A DNA stretch of 64,000 bases from Paraburkholderia caribensis (GTDB lineage Bacteria > Pseudomonadota > Gammaproteobacteria > Burkholderiales > Burkholderiaceae). Location of the stretch: NCBI RefSeq assembly GCF_002902945.1, contig NZ_CP026102.1, positions 744,001-808,000 of the forward strand, written 5' to 3'. Under the pieces are notes generated by a model. The model was not told the DNA's origin and made no database searches. It was given only the letters and a program-made list of their open reading frames with translations. Position 1 is the first letter of the stretch. Every line of letters begins with the position of its first letter. Both the position numbers and the translations under genes were made by a program. Shown here in pieces: positions 37,756 through 47,140 of the stretch.

Positions 37756-38233
37756 GAGCCGAGTCTCTCGTCGTTTGAAATGTCGTTGGTCACTGCTTGT
37801 CGTGCAGCCTGTCTTTGCCTGCTACCGCGCTTCGTCAGCCGCGTGATGACGCCCCGTCCCGCATGGCGGCGCGCGCGGGCTTCGCCGCCGCGTCGGCCAT
37901 CGTGACGCCACGGGCGGATTTAATCACGATTGGTCAGCAATTACCGCATTTGCCGCGCGCGCGTGGAGCCTATGCAACACTCGGTACGCGTGCACGGCGC
38001 GCCACGGCGACGGGCAGGCCCTGATCCATTTTGCTGGCGAAGGGGCGTGATGATACCTGACGCGGCGCGTCAGGCCGGATTACGAGGGGAGCGGAAAGGA
38101 AGGAAGCGCGGCCAGAGCGGCCCTGCGCAATGTCACGATGGCAACCGCACGCGACATCGCGTTGAGCGTCTCAAACGGGGGGCAATGGAATGCGGGACGC
38201 GCGTCGAATGAGCGCGTCCCGCAACCATCGATA
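37756..38233. other. Intergenic region between purine permease and DUF4148 copy 2
   Basis: About 480 bp with the permease promoter on the left. I found no gene. A hairpin GCGGGACGCGC/GCGCGTCCCGC (38192-38202 and 38212-38222) lies just past the DUF4148 stop and may end that transcript, although it has only a weak T run. No purine riboswitch consensus was seen. Confidence 0.4.
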
Positions 38234-38485
38234 TTACTGTTGCGTGCCCTGCGCCTGCGCGCGGCGTTGCGCGACGACGCGGCCTGCGGCGATCGCATTG
38301 GCCGGGTAGTTGATCCAGTCGAGCGGATCGTAGCCCGCCTTGCGCCATTCGACGAGATCCGCTTTCACTTCGGCGCGGGTCTTGGGTGTGTTCTGATCAT
38401 AGACGCGCGACGTCTGCGCAAATGCCGACGACACGGCTGCGACGCCGATGAGCGCGCCCAGAACCATACGAGGAATCAGCTTCAT
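38234..38485 (-). CDS. DUF4148 small exported protein (copy 2)
   Basis: An 83-aa protein with a signal peptide cut near AFAQTS and the DUF4148 segment TRAEVKADLVEWRKAGYDPLDWINYPAN. It is shorter than the other two copies at the C-terminus. It stands alone. Function is unknown. Confidence 0.85.
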   Translation of the reverse strand: MKLIPRMVLGALIGVAAVSSAFAQTSRVYDQNTPKTRAEVKADLVEWRKAGYDPLDWINYPANAIAAGRVVAQRRAQAQGTQQ

Positions 38486-38684
38486 GGCAAGGGCCTGAAA
38501 AAGTTAGGATGACCCTTTTATTCTAGGTTCTGTATTCGCGATGAGTAAGGTTCGTAACTGAAATGAACCGTTGCTCAGTTTGCATCTAGTCTGCATCTGT
38601 CGCCTTGCACAAGGCGTGGTTCATGCATGCGCGAGGCGTTTCTCATTCGAATGCCTGAGCGGAATTCGCGCGCCCAGGCATCGA

Positions 38685-39464
38685 CTAGCCCATATGCTGA
38701 GAAGGCTTGCTCATCCGGTCTATCACAGCCGTCAACAGATCGACGGGTAACGGAAACACGATGGTCGAATTCTTGTCGGCGGCAATGGTTGTCAGTGTCT
38801 GCAAATACCGCAATGTCATCGCCTGCGGTTGTTGCGCGAGCATCTGTGCGGCCTGCAGCAATTTCTCCGACGCCTGCAACTCGCCTTCGGCGTGAATCAC
38901 CTTGGCGCGGCGTTCCCGCTCCGCTTCCGCCTGGCGCGCAATCGCGCGGATCATCGTCTCGTTGATATCGACATGCTTGATCTCGACATTCGATACCTTG
39001 ATACCCCATGCATCCGTTTGCGCATCGAGCACGCGCTGGATGTCGGTGTTGAGCTGCTCGCGCTCGGACAGCAGTTCGTCGAGTTCATGCTTGCCGAGTA
39101 CCGCGCGCAAGGTGGTTTGCGACAGCTGGCTGGTCGCTTCGAAGTAGCGCGCAACCTGAATCACCGCGCGCTCCGGATCGACGACGCGAAAGTACACGAC
39201 GGCATTGACCTTGACCGATACGTTGTCGCGCGTGATCACGTCCTGCGGCGGCACGTCGAACACGACGGTGCGCAGATCCATCCGCACCACCTGCTGCACG
39301 ACGGGAATGATCAGCACGAGACCCGGTCCCTTGACCTTCCAGAAGCGGCCGAGCATGAACACCACGCCGCGCTCGTACTCGCGAAACACGCGCACCGCCG
39401 AAGCGATCAGCACGATCGCGAGAAGAATCAGGATGCTGCCGAAGCCGAAAGTGAAACCGATCAT
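38685..39464 (-). CDS. Slipin (SPFH/stomatin-family membrane protein)
   Basis: A 259-aa protein with an N-terminal membrane hairpin (about residues 5-25) and an SPFH domain (REYERGVVFMLGRFWKVKGPG onward), followed by a coiled coil rich in Ala, Glu and Arg. Slipins form oligomeric microdomains and pair with NfeD proteins. Its ATG overlaps the stop of the upstream NfeD gene (ATGA), which is the usual arrangement. Role is probably membrane quality control. Confidence 0.92.
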   Translation of the reverse strand: MIGFTFGFGSILILLAIVLIASAVRVFREYERGVVFMLGRFWKVKGPGLVLIIPVVQQVVRMDLRTVVFDVPPQDVITRDNVSVKVNAVVYFRVVDPERAVIQVARYFEATSQLSQTTLRAVLGKHELDELLSEREQLNTDIQRVLDAQTDAWGIKVSNVEIKHVDINETMIRAIARQAEAERERRAKVIHAEGELQASEKLLQAAQMLAQQPQAMTLRYLQTLTTIAADKNSTIVFPLPVDLLTAVIDRMSKPSQHMG

Positions 39465-41116
39465 GTGTGCTCTCCCTCTTGTGATGGATTGCTTGCGGGA
39501 ACCACGGTAAGCATCAGGCCGCGCCGGCCCGTCACGCGCACGGCGTGGCCCGCCGCGAGCGGCGAGGTGCTGCGCACGCGCCAGCGTTCGCCATGCACGC
39601 GCGCCCAGCCGACGCGGTCGGGTTCGCCATGCAGCAGGCTGTCTGGCGGGCCGTCCCGCGAGCCGTCGGCGCGGCCTGGCGCCGTATCGGCGACGAGGCC
39701 GTCGTCCAGCACCACGCCGACGCTGCCGATCATCGCTTCCGCGCCCGTCACCACGGGCCGCCGCCGCGAGCGCAGCACCATTCCCGACACGCCGAAGATA
39801 AACAGCACGCTGAACACGATGACGGCCGCGATCATCGGCAGCGGCACGCCGTAGCCGGGCACGTCGGTGTCGATCAGCATCAGCGCGCCGATCGCGAACG
39901 CGACGATGCCGCCGAAGCCAAGCGTGCCGAAGGTCGGCAGGAAGGCTTCGGCAATCAGAAACGCCAGACCGAGGAAGATCAGACCGAGACCCACGTAATT
40001 GACGGGGAGCAATTGCAGCGCGAACAGACCCAGCAGCAGGCTGATTGCGCCCGCGACACCGGGCAGCACGAAGCCGGGATTCGCGAACTCGAAGAACAGG
40101 CCATACATGCCGATCATCAGCAAGATCAAGGCCACGTTCGGGTCGGTGATGACGGCGAGGAAGTGGCTGCGCCAGTCCGCCTCGAGCGTGACGACGGGCG
40201 CGTGCGCCGTCGTCAGATGCTTCGCGCCGGCGGCCGTGTCGTAGGTGCGGCCGTCCAGCTGCCGGAGCAGGTCGGGAATATCGCGGGCAATCAGGTCGAC
40301 GACCTTCTGTTCGAGCGCGTCGCGTGCCGACAGGCTCACCGCTTCGCGCACCGCGCGCTCGGCCCACTCGACGTTGCGCCCGCGCAGTTGCGCGAGGCCG
40401 CGTATGTAGGCTTGCGCGTCCTGAAGCTGCTTGCGCAGTTCCGTCGACTGGCTGTCGAGCGGCAGCGCGCCGGATGCGGCATTGTCCTTCTGGGCCGGGC
40501 CGGACGCAGGCGTCGCGCCCGGCAACCCGGGCGGCTGGCCGGGTTTCGGCGCATCCTGGCCGCCGATGCCCAGCTGCACGGGCGACGCGGCACCGAGATT
40601 GGTGCCGGGCGCCATCGCCGCAATGTGGCTTGCATAGGTGATATAGGTGCCCGCGCTCGCGGCGCGCGCGCCGCCTGGCGCGATATACGTCGCGACGGGC
40701 ACGGGCGACGCGAGAATCGCCTTGATGATCTGCCGCATCGACGTGTCGAGCCCGCCCGGCGTGTCGAGCTGCAGGACGGCGAGCTGGGCGCGATCGTCGG
40801 CGGCGCGGGCGAGGCCGCGCACGATGAAATCGGCGGTGGCGGGGCTGATTGCGCCCGCGACGGGAATCACCACCACGCTGCCCGGCGTAACAGGCGGTTG
40901 CGCGGCGCGGGCGGAATGCGCGAACGCCGCCGCAGCGCAGAACGCCAGCACCAGCAACCAAGCGCGCTGCAACAGCCTGGCCGCCGCGCCGGGGATGACG
41001 CGCGGAGTGCGAGCCCATGCGGCACGGGGCGCGGCAGCCACGAAAGCGCCGCGCGTGCGGCGCGGCGTGCGTCGCGAACCCGCTTGCCGGATCGGGAGAA
41101 GCCGGTACGTTCCCAT
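39461..41116 (-). CDS. NfeD-family membrane serine protease
   Basis: A 551-aa long-form NfeD protein. After a signal region ending near SARAAQ comes a ClpP-like protease domain (LDTPGGLDTSMRQIIKAIL; the catalytic Ser in ARAASAGTYI is around residue 154). Four or five membrane segments follow, then a C-terminal OB-fold NfeD domain (VGWARVHGERWRV). Long NfeD proteins cleave stomatin-type partners; the slipin gene overlaps its stop by 4 bp. The start at 41116 gives an N-terminus with about 50 basic residues before the signal, so a later start is possible. The frame upstream of 41116 overlaps the neighbouring AraC gene. Confidence 0.88.
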   Translation of the reverse strand: MGTYRLLPIRQAGSRRTPRRTRGAFVAAAPRAAWARTPRVIPGAAARLLQRAWLLVLAFCAAAAFAHSARAAQPPVTPGSVVVIPVAGAISPATADFIVRGLARAADDRAQLAVLQLDTPGGLDTSMRQIIKAILASPVPVATYIAPGGARAASAGTYITYASHIAAMAPGTNLGAASPVQLGIGGQDAPKPGQPPGLPGATPASGPAQKDNAASGALPLDSQSTELRKQLQDAQAYIRGLAQLRGRNVEWAERAVREAVSLSARDALEQKVVDLIARDIPDLLRQLDGRTYDTAAGAKHLTTAHAPVVTLEADWRSHFLAVITDPNVALILLMIGMYGLFFEFANPGFVLPGVAGAISLLLGLFALQLLPVNYVGLGLIFLGLAFLIAEAFLPTFGTLGFGGIVAFAIGALMLIDTDVPGYGVPLPMIAAVIVFSVLFIFGVSGMVLRSRRRPVVTGAEAMIGSVGVVLDDGLVADTAPGRADGSRDGPPDSLLHGEPDRVGWARVHGERWRVRSTSPLAAGHAVRVTGRRGLMLTVVPASNPSQEGEHT

Positions 41117-41201
41117 CGTCGACGGCCGGTGCGCCGTGCTGCGACGGATCACGTTCGCATCGCGGCGCGCCAGGCCTGAAAAGAGCTGGCCTGTCTTAAG
41201 C

Positions 41202-42263
41202 TTAGTCGGATTCCGCGCGTTCCGCCCGGCGGGAGATACCCGCGCCTGCCGCGTGCGCATTCACCGCCCGGTAATCCGCCGGCCGCATGCCCGTCCACTT
41301 GCGAAACGCCCGGTGAAACGCGCTCGGCTCCGCAAACCCGAGCGTCGCCGCGATATCGGCAACCGACTGGCCGCCGCGCTGCAACTGCGAAATCGCGATG
41401 TCGCGCCGCAAGTCGTCCTTGATCGACTGGTACGTATAGCCTTCCTGCTTCAGGTGACGCCGCATGGTCGCCTCGGCGACGTGCAGCCGCTGCGCCATCT
41501 CGTCGGAGCCGGGCCACGCGGGCATCGGCAGCGCACGCAGCGTCTTGCGCACCCGCGCCGCGAGCGAGCCGGGATTGCGGTACTTGATGATGAAGCTCGC
41601 GGGCGCGTCGCGCAGGAAGGGCTTGATGGACTTCGTGGTCTGCACGACGGGCAGTTCCAGAAAGTCCGGCGCGAGATCGACATACGACTCGCTCTGCCCG
41701 AACGACAGATCGTCGCAGAACATCAGCCGGTACTCGTGCGCGGCAGGCGGCTCGGCGCAGCGAAAGCGCGCCTCGATCAGCGGGATGCGCCGCCCGACCA
41801 GCCAGCATACGAGTCCGTAGACCAGGATGAAGTACGTTGCGTATGCAAACATGGCCGGCTGCGGCGCGCCGTCGCGATGCGCGAACTGGAGGCGCACGCG
41901 GTCGTCGCGCGTGACGATCTGCGCGCACATGTCGTCGAGCACGAGACGCATGAAGTTGACGGCACGCGTAAGCGCCTGGCCGCCGTTGCGCGCCGTCAGC
42001 GCCATCTGCGTCATCGCGATGAAGCTGCCGCTCTTCATCGCGTGGGCATCCTGGCCGAAGAATTCGTCGTCGAGCGTTCTTGCGATGTTGGCCCACAGCG
42101 CGCCGTATTGCGCCGGCGTCACGCGGCTTTTCGCGCTCGCAAGCACTTGCGGCGCGATGCCCGCCGCTTCGACGATCGGCTGCACGTCGACGCCGCGCGC
42201 ACGGGCGAGCGCCAGCGTCTCTTCGACGAGACTCACGGAGATCGTGCCTCTTTCGGTTTTCAT
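41202..42263 (-). CDS. AraC-family regulator, likely of the valine-catabolism operon
   Basis: A 353-aa regulator with an N-terminal arabinose-binding-like domain of the PF12625 type and a C-terminal AraC helix-turn-helix pair (MAQRLHVAEATMRRHLKQEG and VADIAATLGFAEPSAFHRAF). The ATG at 42263 has GAGGAACC upstream. It is divergent from the acyl-CoA dehydrogenase gene, and the gap contains two direct repeats suited to an AraC dimer. By position it is the probable activator of the acd-mms operon, in the role of MmsR in Pseudomonas, though from a different AraC subgroup. Confidence 0.88.
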   Translation of the reverse strand: MKTERGTISVSLVEETLALARARGVDVQPIVEAAGIAPQVLASAKSRVTPAQYGALWANIARTLDDEFFGQDAHAMKSGSFIAMTQMALTARNGGQALTRAVNFMRLVLDDMCAQIVTRDDRVRLQFAHRDGAPQPAMFAYATYFILVYGLVCWLVGRRIPLIEARFRCAEPPAAHEYRLMFCDDLSFGQSESYVDLAPDFLELPVVQTTKSIKPFLRDAPASFIIKYRNPGSLAARVRKTLRALPMPAWPGSDEMAQRLHVAEATMRRHLKQEGYTYQSIKDDLRRDIAISQLQRGGQSVADIAATLGFAEPSAFHRAFRKWTGMRPADYRAVNAHAAGAGISRRAERAESD

Positions 42264-42311
42264 GCGGTCCAGGTTCCTCGCGCAGCCCGGAAGTGGGCGT
42301 TTCATGAATTC

Positions 42312-42411
42312 TGGCAAATGCGCTCATGTGAATTGCCGCGAGCGCCTGCCGGAACCGCCATTCTGCAGCATCGGGTCCACGCGCGGAATCCACTTATGGC
42401 AAATGCGCTCA
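42312..42411. promoter_or_regulatory. Two direct repeats, candidate AraC operators
   Basis: The 15-mer TGGCAAATGCGCTCA occurs at 42312-42326 and again at 42397-42411 in the same orientation. Both copies are followed within 4 nt by AATTG. The starts are 85 bp apart, about eight helical turns. The repeats lie between the AraC gene and the operon it faces. Regulatory function is inference. Confidence 0.7.
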
Positions 42412-42528
42412 CGAAAATTGAGCGGACGCGGCATCGAATCCCGCTTTCGCGCCGCCTACACTGGTTTCCAGCAGACGCGCCGGGTGTGCAGTGCAGCAGG
42501 CGCGCAGAAGACAATCGGAGCGAGACAC

Positions 42529-43662
42529 ATGGACGAGTTCTATACCGACGAGCAGCGGATGATCCGCGACGCGGCGCGCGACTTCGCGGTCGAACGCCTC
42601 GCGCCGAACGCGGCGCAGTGGGACCGCGAAGGCCAGTTGCCGGCGGATGTCGTCGGGCAGATGGGCGAGCTGGGTTTTCTCGGCATGATCGTGCCGCCCG
42701 AATGGGGCGGCTCGTACACCGACTACATTGCGTATGCGCTCGCACTCGAAGAAATCGCGGCCGGCTGCGCCGCCTGCGCGACGATGATGAGCGTGCACAA
42801 CTCGGTCGGCTGCGGGCCGATCCTCAACTTCGGCAGCGACGCTCAAAAGGACCGCTATCTCGCCGATCTCGCAACGGGCAAGCGCATCGGCGCGTTCTGC
42901 CTGACCGAGCCGCACGCGGGCAGCGAAGCCAACAACATCCGCACGCGCGCCGTGCTGCGCGACGGCCAGTGGGTCATCAACGGCAGCAAGCAGTTCGTGA
43001 CGAACGGCGCGCGCGCCAGCATTGCGATCGTGTTCGCCGTCACCGATCCCGATGCGGGCAAGCGCGGCATCTCGGCTTTCATCGTGCCGACGGATACGCC
43101 GGGCTTCAACGTCGGGCGCCCGGAAAGCAAGCTCGGCATTCGCGCGTCGGATACCTGCCCGATTGCGCTCGACGATTGCGCCGTGCCCGAAGCCAATCTG
43201 CTCGGCGCGCCGGGCGAGGGCTTGCGCATCGCGCTGTCCAACCTGGAGGGCGGGCGCATCGGCATTGCGGCGCAGGCGATCGGCATTGCGCGCGCGGCCT
43301 TCGATGCGGCCCGCGCCTATGCGAACGAGCGCGTCCAGTTCGGCAAGGCGTTGAAGGAACATCAGACCATCGCCAACATGCTCGCCGACATGGCGACGCG
43401 CCTGAACGCCGCGCGGCTGCTGGTGCATCATGCGGCGCGCTTGCGCAGCGCGGGGCGGCCGTGTCTGTCGGAGGCATCGCAGGCGAAGCTGTATGCATCG
43501 GAGATGGCTGAAGAGATCTGCTCGAAGGCGATCCAGATTCACGGCGGCTATGGGTATCTGGAGGATTACGCTGTCGAGCGGCATTATCGCGATGCGCGCA
43601 TTACGCAAATCTACGAAGGCACGAGCGAAGTACAAAGAATGGTTATCGCGCGGCACGTTTGA
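42529..43662 (+). CDS. Acyl-CoA dehydrogenase (probable isobutyryl-CoA dehydrogenase)
   Basis: A 377-aa flavoprotein. FCLTEPHAGSEANNI is the flavin-contacting motif, and IYEGTSEVQRMVIAR holds the catalytic Glu region. VQFGKALKEHQTIANMLADM is the standard C-terminal helix. In valine breakdown it would oxidise isobutyryl-CoA to methacrylyl-CoA, passing electrons to ETF; the assignment rests on the mms genes downstream. The ATG at 42529 follows CGGAGCG. First gene of the operon. Confidence 0.88.
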   Translation: MDEFYTDEQRMIRDAARDFAVERLAPNAAQWDREGQLPADVVGQMGELGFLGMIVPPEWGGSYTDYIAYALALEEIAAGCAACATMMSVHNSVGCGPILNFGSDAQKDRYLADLATGKRIGAFCLTEPHAGSEANNIRTRAVLRDGQWVINGSKQFVTNGARASIAIVFAVTDPDAGKRGISAFIVPTDTPGFNVGRPESKLGIRASDTCPIALDDCAVPEANLLGAPGEGLRIALSNLEGGRIGIAAQAIGIARAAFDAARAYANERVQFGKALKEHQTIANMLADMATRLNAARLLVHHAARLRSAGRPCLSEASQAKLYASEMAEEICSKAIQIHGGYGYLEDYAVERHYRDARITQIYEGTSEVQRMVIARHV

Positions 43663-43729
43663 GCGCAGAATAATCCGCCAATAGAGCGCGACCGCGCCGG
43701 GCGCAACCGCGCGAACAATGGAGACGACG

Positions 43730-45436
43730 ATGACGGCAGCCCAAAGCTTTTTCGACGCGCGCGACCTGTTGTTGCGCCACCGCACCGACTATGAGCGCGC
43801 GTACCGCGAGTTCAGATGGCCGGAACTCGGCGAGTTCAACTGGGCGCTCGATTATTTCGACGTCGTCGCGAAAGGCAACGACAACCCGGCGCTGTGGATC
43901 GTCGATGATCCGGCGCAAGAAGGGCTGAAGCTCTCATATGCGCAGATGTCGGAGCGCTCGTCGCGGATGGCGAATTTTCTGCGCGGGCTGGGCGTGGCGC
44001 GCGGCGACCGGCTGCTGTTGATGCTGCCGAACCGGGTCGAACTGTGGGACGTGATGCTCGCGGCGATGAAGCTCGGCGCGATCGTGCTGCCCGCCACGAC
44101 GCAACTGTCGCCCGACGACGTGCGCGACCGCGTGCAGATCGGCGGGGCGAATTTCGTCGTGGTCGATAGCGCGGAGACGGGCAAGTTCGATGCGCTCGAT
44201 ACGCCGTTGCAGCGCATCTCGGTTGGCGCGCCGCGCGAAGGCTGGACGGATATCGCCGCCGCGTATGCAGCGTCCCCCGTCTTCACGCCGGACGGCGCCA
44301 CGCGCGCCGCCGATCCGATGCTGCTGTACTTCACGTCGGGCACGACGTCGAAGCCGAAACTGGTCGAGCATACGCACGAAAGCTATCCCGTCGGCCATCT
44401 GTCGACGATGTACTGGATCGGCCTGCAACCGGGCGACATTCATTGGAACATCAGCTCGCCTGGCTGGGCGAAGCACGCGTGGAGCTGCTTCTTCGCGCCT
44501 TGGAATGCACAGGCGTGCGTGTTCGTCTACAACTTCGCGCGCTTTGCGCCGAAAGACACGCTCGACGTGCTGGTGCGCTACCAGGTCACGACGCTGTGCG
44601 CGCCGCCCACCGTGTGGCGCATGCTCGTGCAGGAGCCGCTCGCGTCGTATCCCGTGAAGCTGCGCGAGATCGTCGGCGCGGGCGAGCCGCTGAACCCGGA
44701 GATCATCGAACGCGTGCGGCATGCGTGGAACATCGTGATTCGCGACGGCTATGGGCAGACGGAAACCACCTGCCAGATCGGCAACCCGCCGGGGCAGCCT
44801 GTCGTGCCGGGTTCGATGGGCCGCCCGCTGCCGGGCTACCGCGTCGAACTCGTCGATGCCGACGATCATCCCGTGACGGAAGGCGAAATCGCGCTGCCGC
44901 TTGGCTCACGTCCGCTGGGCCTGATGACGGGCTATGCGAACAACGCGAAGGCCACCGAACACGCGATGCGCAACGGTTACTACCACACGTCCGATGTCGC
45001 GATGCGCCGCGACGATGGTTATCTCGTGTATGTCGGCCGCTCGGATGACGTGTTCAAGTCGTCCGATTACCGGCTCAGTCCGTTCGAGCTCGAAAGCGTG
45101 CTGATCGAGCACGAGGCGATTGCCGAAGCGGCCGTGGTGCCGAGCAACGATCCGCTGCGGCTGTCGGTGCCGAAGGCATTTGTGACGGTGCGGCATGGCT
45201 TCGAAGCGGGTCCCGAACTCGCGCGCGACGTGTTCCGTTTTTCGCGTGAAAAGCTTGCGCCGTACAAGCGTATTCGCCGCCTGCAATTCAGCGATCTGCC
45301 GAAGACGATCTCCGGCAAGATTCGCCGCGTCGAACTCAGGCGGCGCGAACTGGAGCGCACGGCGGAGCCGGCGCGTTTGCAGGATGAATACTGGGAAGAG
45401 GATTTCCCCGAGCTTCGCAATGGGAACGGAAACTGA
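43730..45436 (+). CDS. AMP-forming acyl-CoA synthetase
   Basis: A 568-aa ANL-superfamily ligase. YFTSGTTSKPKLVEHTH is the P-loop, DGYGQTETT the A5 motif, YHTSDVAMR the A7 motif and PKTISGKIRR carries the C-terminal catalytic Lys. It activates a short or medium carboxylic acid with ATP and CoA. Within this operon a branched or C3-C4 acid such as isobutyrate, propionate or methacrylate is plausible but unproven. The ATG at 43730 was chosen over 43718 because GGAG then lies 6 nt upstream. Confidence 0.88.
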   Translation: MTAAQSFFDARDLLLRHRTDYERAYREFRWPELGEFNWALDYFDVVAKGNDNPALWIVDDPAQEGLKLSYAQMSERSSRMANFLRGLGVARGDRLLLMLPNRVELWDVMLAAMKLGAIVLPATTQLSPDDVRDRVQIGGANFVVVDSAETGKFDALDTPLQRISVGAPREGWTDIAAAYAASPVFTPDGATRAADPMLLYFTSGTTSKPKLVEHTHESYPVGHLSTMYWIGLQPGDIHWNISSPGWAKHAWSCFFAPWNAQACVFVYNFARFAPKDTLDVLVRYQVTTLCAPPTVWRMLVQEPLASYPVKLREIVGAGEPLNPEIIERVRHAWNIVIRDGYGQTETTCQIGNPPGQPVVPGSMGRPLPGYRVELVDADDHPVTEGEIALPLGSRPLGLMTGYANNAKATEHAMRNGYYHTSDVAMRRDDGYLVYVGRSDDVFKSSDYRLSPFELESVLIEHEAIAEAAVVPSNDPLRLSVPKAFVTVRHGFEAGPELARDVFRFSREKLAPYKRIRRLQFSDLPKTISGKIRRVELRRRELERTAEPARLQDEYWEEDFPELRNGNGN

Positions 45437-45490
45437 GCGGCACTGAGCGGCAACTAAGCGGCACTGAGCGGCACTGAGCGGCACTGACCG
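45432..45490. repeat. Tandem 10-bp repeats (ACTGAGCGGC) before mmsA
   Basis: Five 10-11-bp units with one deviant copy and a partial sixth run from 45432 to about 45490. They overlap the stop codon of the ligase gene and end 41 bp before the mmsA start. Extra or missing copies would change the ligase-to-mmsA spacing. Confidence 0.85.
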
Positions 45491-45530
45491 ACCAACGGGC
45501 GACCGATATCTACTTCAGGAGACATGCAGA

Positions 45531-47060
45531 ATGAGCGCAATTCCTTCGACTCTGGCTGACCGCAAGGTCGACACGGTCAAGCTGTTGATCAACGGCGAAT
45601 TTGTCGAGTCGAGCGCGACCGAGTGGCGCGACATTGTGAATCCGGCGACGCAGGAAGTGCTTGCGCGCGTACCGTTCGCGACGAAAGCCGAGGTGGACGC
45701 GGCGATCCGTTCCGCGCATGCCGCGTTCGCGACTTGGAAGAACACGCCGATTGGCGCGCGCATGCGGATCATGCTGAAGTACCAGGCGCTGATTCGCGAG
45801 CACATGCCGCGCATTGCGAAGACCTTGACGGCGGAGCAGGGCAAGACCTTGCCCGATGCCGAAGGCGACATTTTCCGCGGGCTGGAGGTGGTCGAGCATG
45901 CGTGTTCGATCGGCACGTTGCAGCAGGGCGAGTTTGCGGAGAATGTGGCGGGGAGTGTCGACACGTACACGCTGCGCCAGCCGATTGGCGTATGCGCGGG
46001 CATTACGCCGTTCAACTTCCCGGCGATGATTCCGCTGTGGATGTTCCCGATGGCGATCGTTTGCGGCAACACGTTCGTGCTGAAGCCGTCGGAGCAGGAC
46101 CCGCTATCGACGATGCAACTGGTCGAGCTGGCCATTGAAGCGGGCGTGCCGAAGGGTGTGTTGAACGTGGTGCATGGCGGGAAGGAAGTCGTCGATGGGT
46201 TGTGCACGCATGATCTGGTGAAGGCGATTTCGTTTGTCGGATCGACGGCGGTGGGCACGCACGTGTACAACCTGGGCAGCCAGCACGGCAAGCGCGTGCA
46301 ATCGATGATGGGCGCGAAGAATCACGCTGTGGTGCTGCCGGATGCGAATCGCGAGCAGACGCTGAATGCGCTGGTGGGTGCCGGGTTTGGCGCGGCTGGT
46401 CAGCGGTGTATGGCGACATCCGTCGTGGTGCTGGTGGGGGCGTCGAAGGAGTGGTTGCCTGAGCTTGTGGCGAAAGCGAGGACCTTGAAGGTGAATGCCG
46501 GTCATGAGGCCGGCACGGATATCGGGCCTGTTGTTTCGCGTTCCGCGAAGGAGCGGATTTTGGGCCTCATCGAGGCGGGTGTTAAGGAGGGGGCGACGCT
46601 GGCACTCGATGGGCGTGGTGTTGATGTGCCTGGCTACGAGGCCGGTAATTTTATCGGGCCGACGGTTTTTAGTGATGTTTCCGTTGAGATGGATGTCTAT
46701 AAGACCGAGATTTTTGGGCCTGTGTTGTGTGTGATGAGCGTGCCGACGCTGGACGATGCGATTGCGTTGGTGAATAGCAATCCGATGGGCAATGGTGTGG
46801 GACTCTTTACGCAGAGCGGCGCGGCGGCGCGCAAGTTCCAGAGCGAGATCGATGTTGGGCAGGTTGGGATCAATATTCCTATTCCCGTGCCGGTGCCGTT
46901 TTTTAGTTTTACCGGTTCTCGCGGGTCGAAGCTTGGGGATCTTGGGCCTTATGGTAAGCAGGTTGTGCAGTTTTATACGCAGACTAAGACGGTCACTGCG
47001 CGGTGGTTTGATGATGTCACTGTTAGTGATGGTGTGAATACGACTATTAGCCTTCGATAG
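45531..47060 (+). CDS. mmsA: CoA-acylating methylmalonate-semialdehyde dehydrogenase
   Basis: A 509-aa enzyme of the aldehyde dehydrogenase superfamily. It converts (methyl)malonate semialdehyde with CoA and NAD to propionyl- or acetyl-CoA and CO2. The N-terminal KLLINGEFVESSATEW and PFNFPAMIPLWMFP are diagnostic, and the catalytic Cys is in GAAGQRCMATS (about residue 292). AGGAGAC precedes the ATG. The last 250 codons, facing element B, switch to T-ending synonymous codons while the protein stays intact. mmsB lies beyond the element. Confidence 0.95.
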   Translation: MSAIPSTLADRKVDTVKLLINGEFVESSATEWRDIVNPATQEVLARVPFATKAEVDAAIRSAHAAFATWKNTPIGARMRIMLKYQALIREHMPRIAKTLTAEQGKTLPDAEGDIFRGLEVVEHACSIGTLQQGEFAENVAGSVDTYTLRQPIGVCAGITPFNFPAMIPLWMFPMAIVCGNTFVLKPSEQDPLSTMQLVELAIEAGVPKGVLNVVHGGKEVVDGLCTHDLVKAISFVGSTAVGTHVYNLGSQHGKRVQSMMGAKNHAVVLPDANREQTLNALVGAGFGAAGQRCMATSVVVLVGASKEWLPELVAKARTLKVNAGHEAGTDIGPVVSRSAKERILGLIEAGVKEGATLALDGRGVDVPGYEAGNFIGPTVFSDVSVEMDVYKTEIFGPVLCVMSVPTLDDAIALVNSNPMGNGVGLFTQSGAAARKFQSEIDVGQVGINIPIPVPVPFFSFTGSRGSKLGDLGPYGKQVVQFYTQTKTVTARWFDDVTVSDGVNTTISLR

Positions 47061-47140
47061 GGGGTTTTTGTTTGTCTGCGACGCTGGGTGGTCTGCTGGT
47101 GTTTGCGCTGGCATCCGCCTTTTGCTTTTGCTCTTGCTTT
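47061..47140. repeat. Left flank of element B with a partial end
   Basis: A G+T-rich stretch that includes an incomplete copy of the element's left end (GCGCTGGCATCCGCC near 47106). No gene. Confidence 0.7.
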
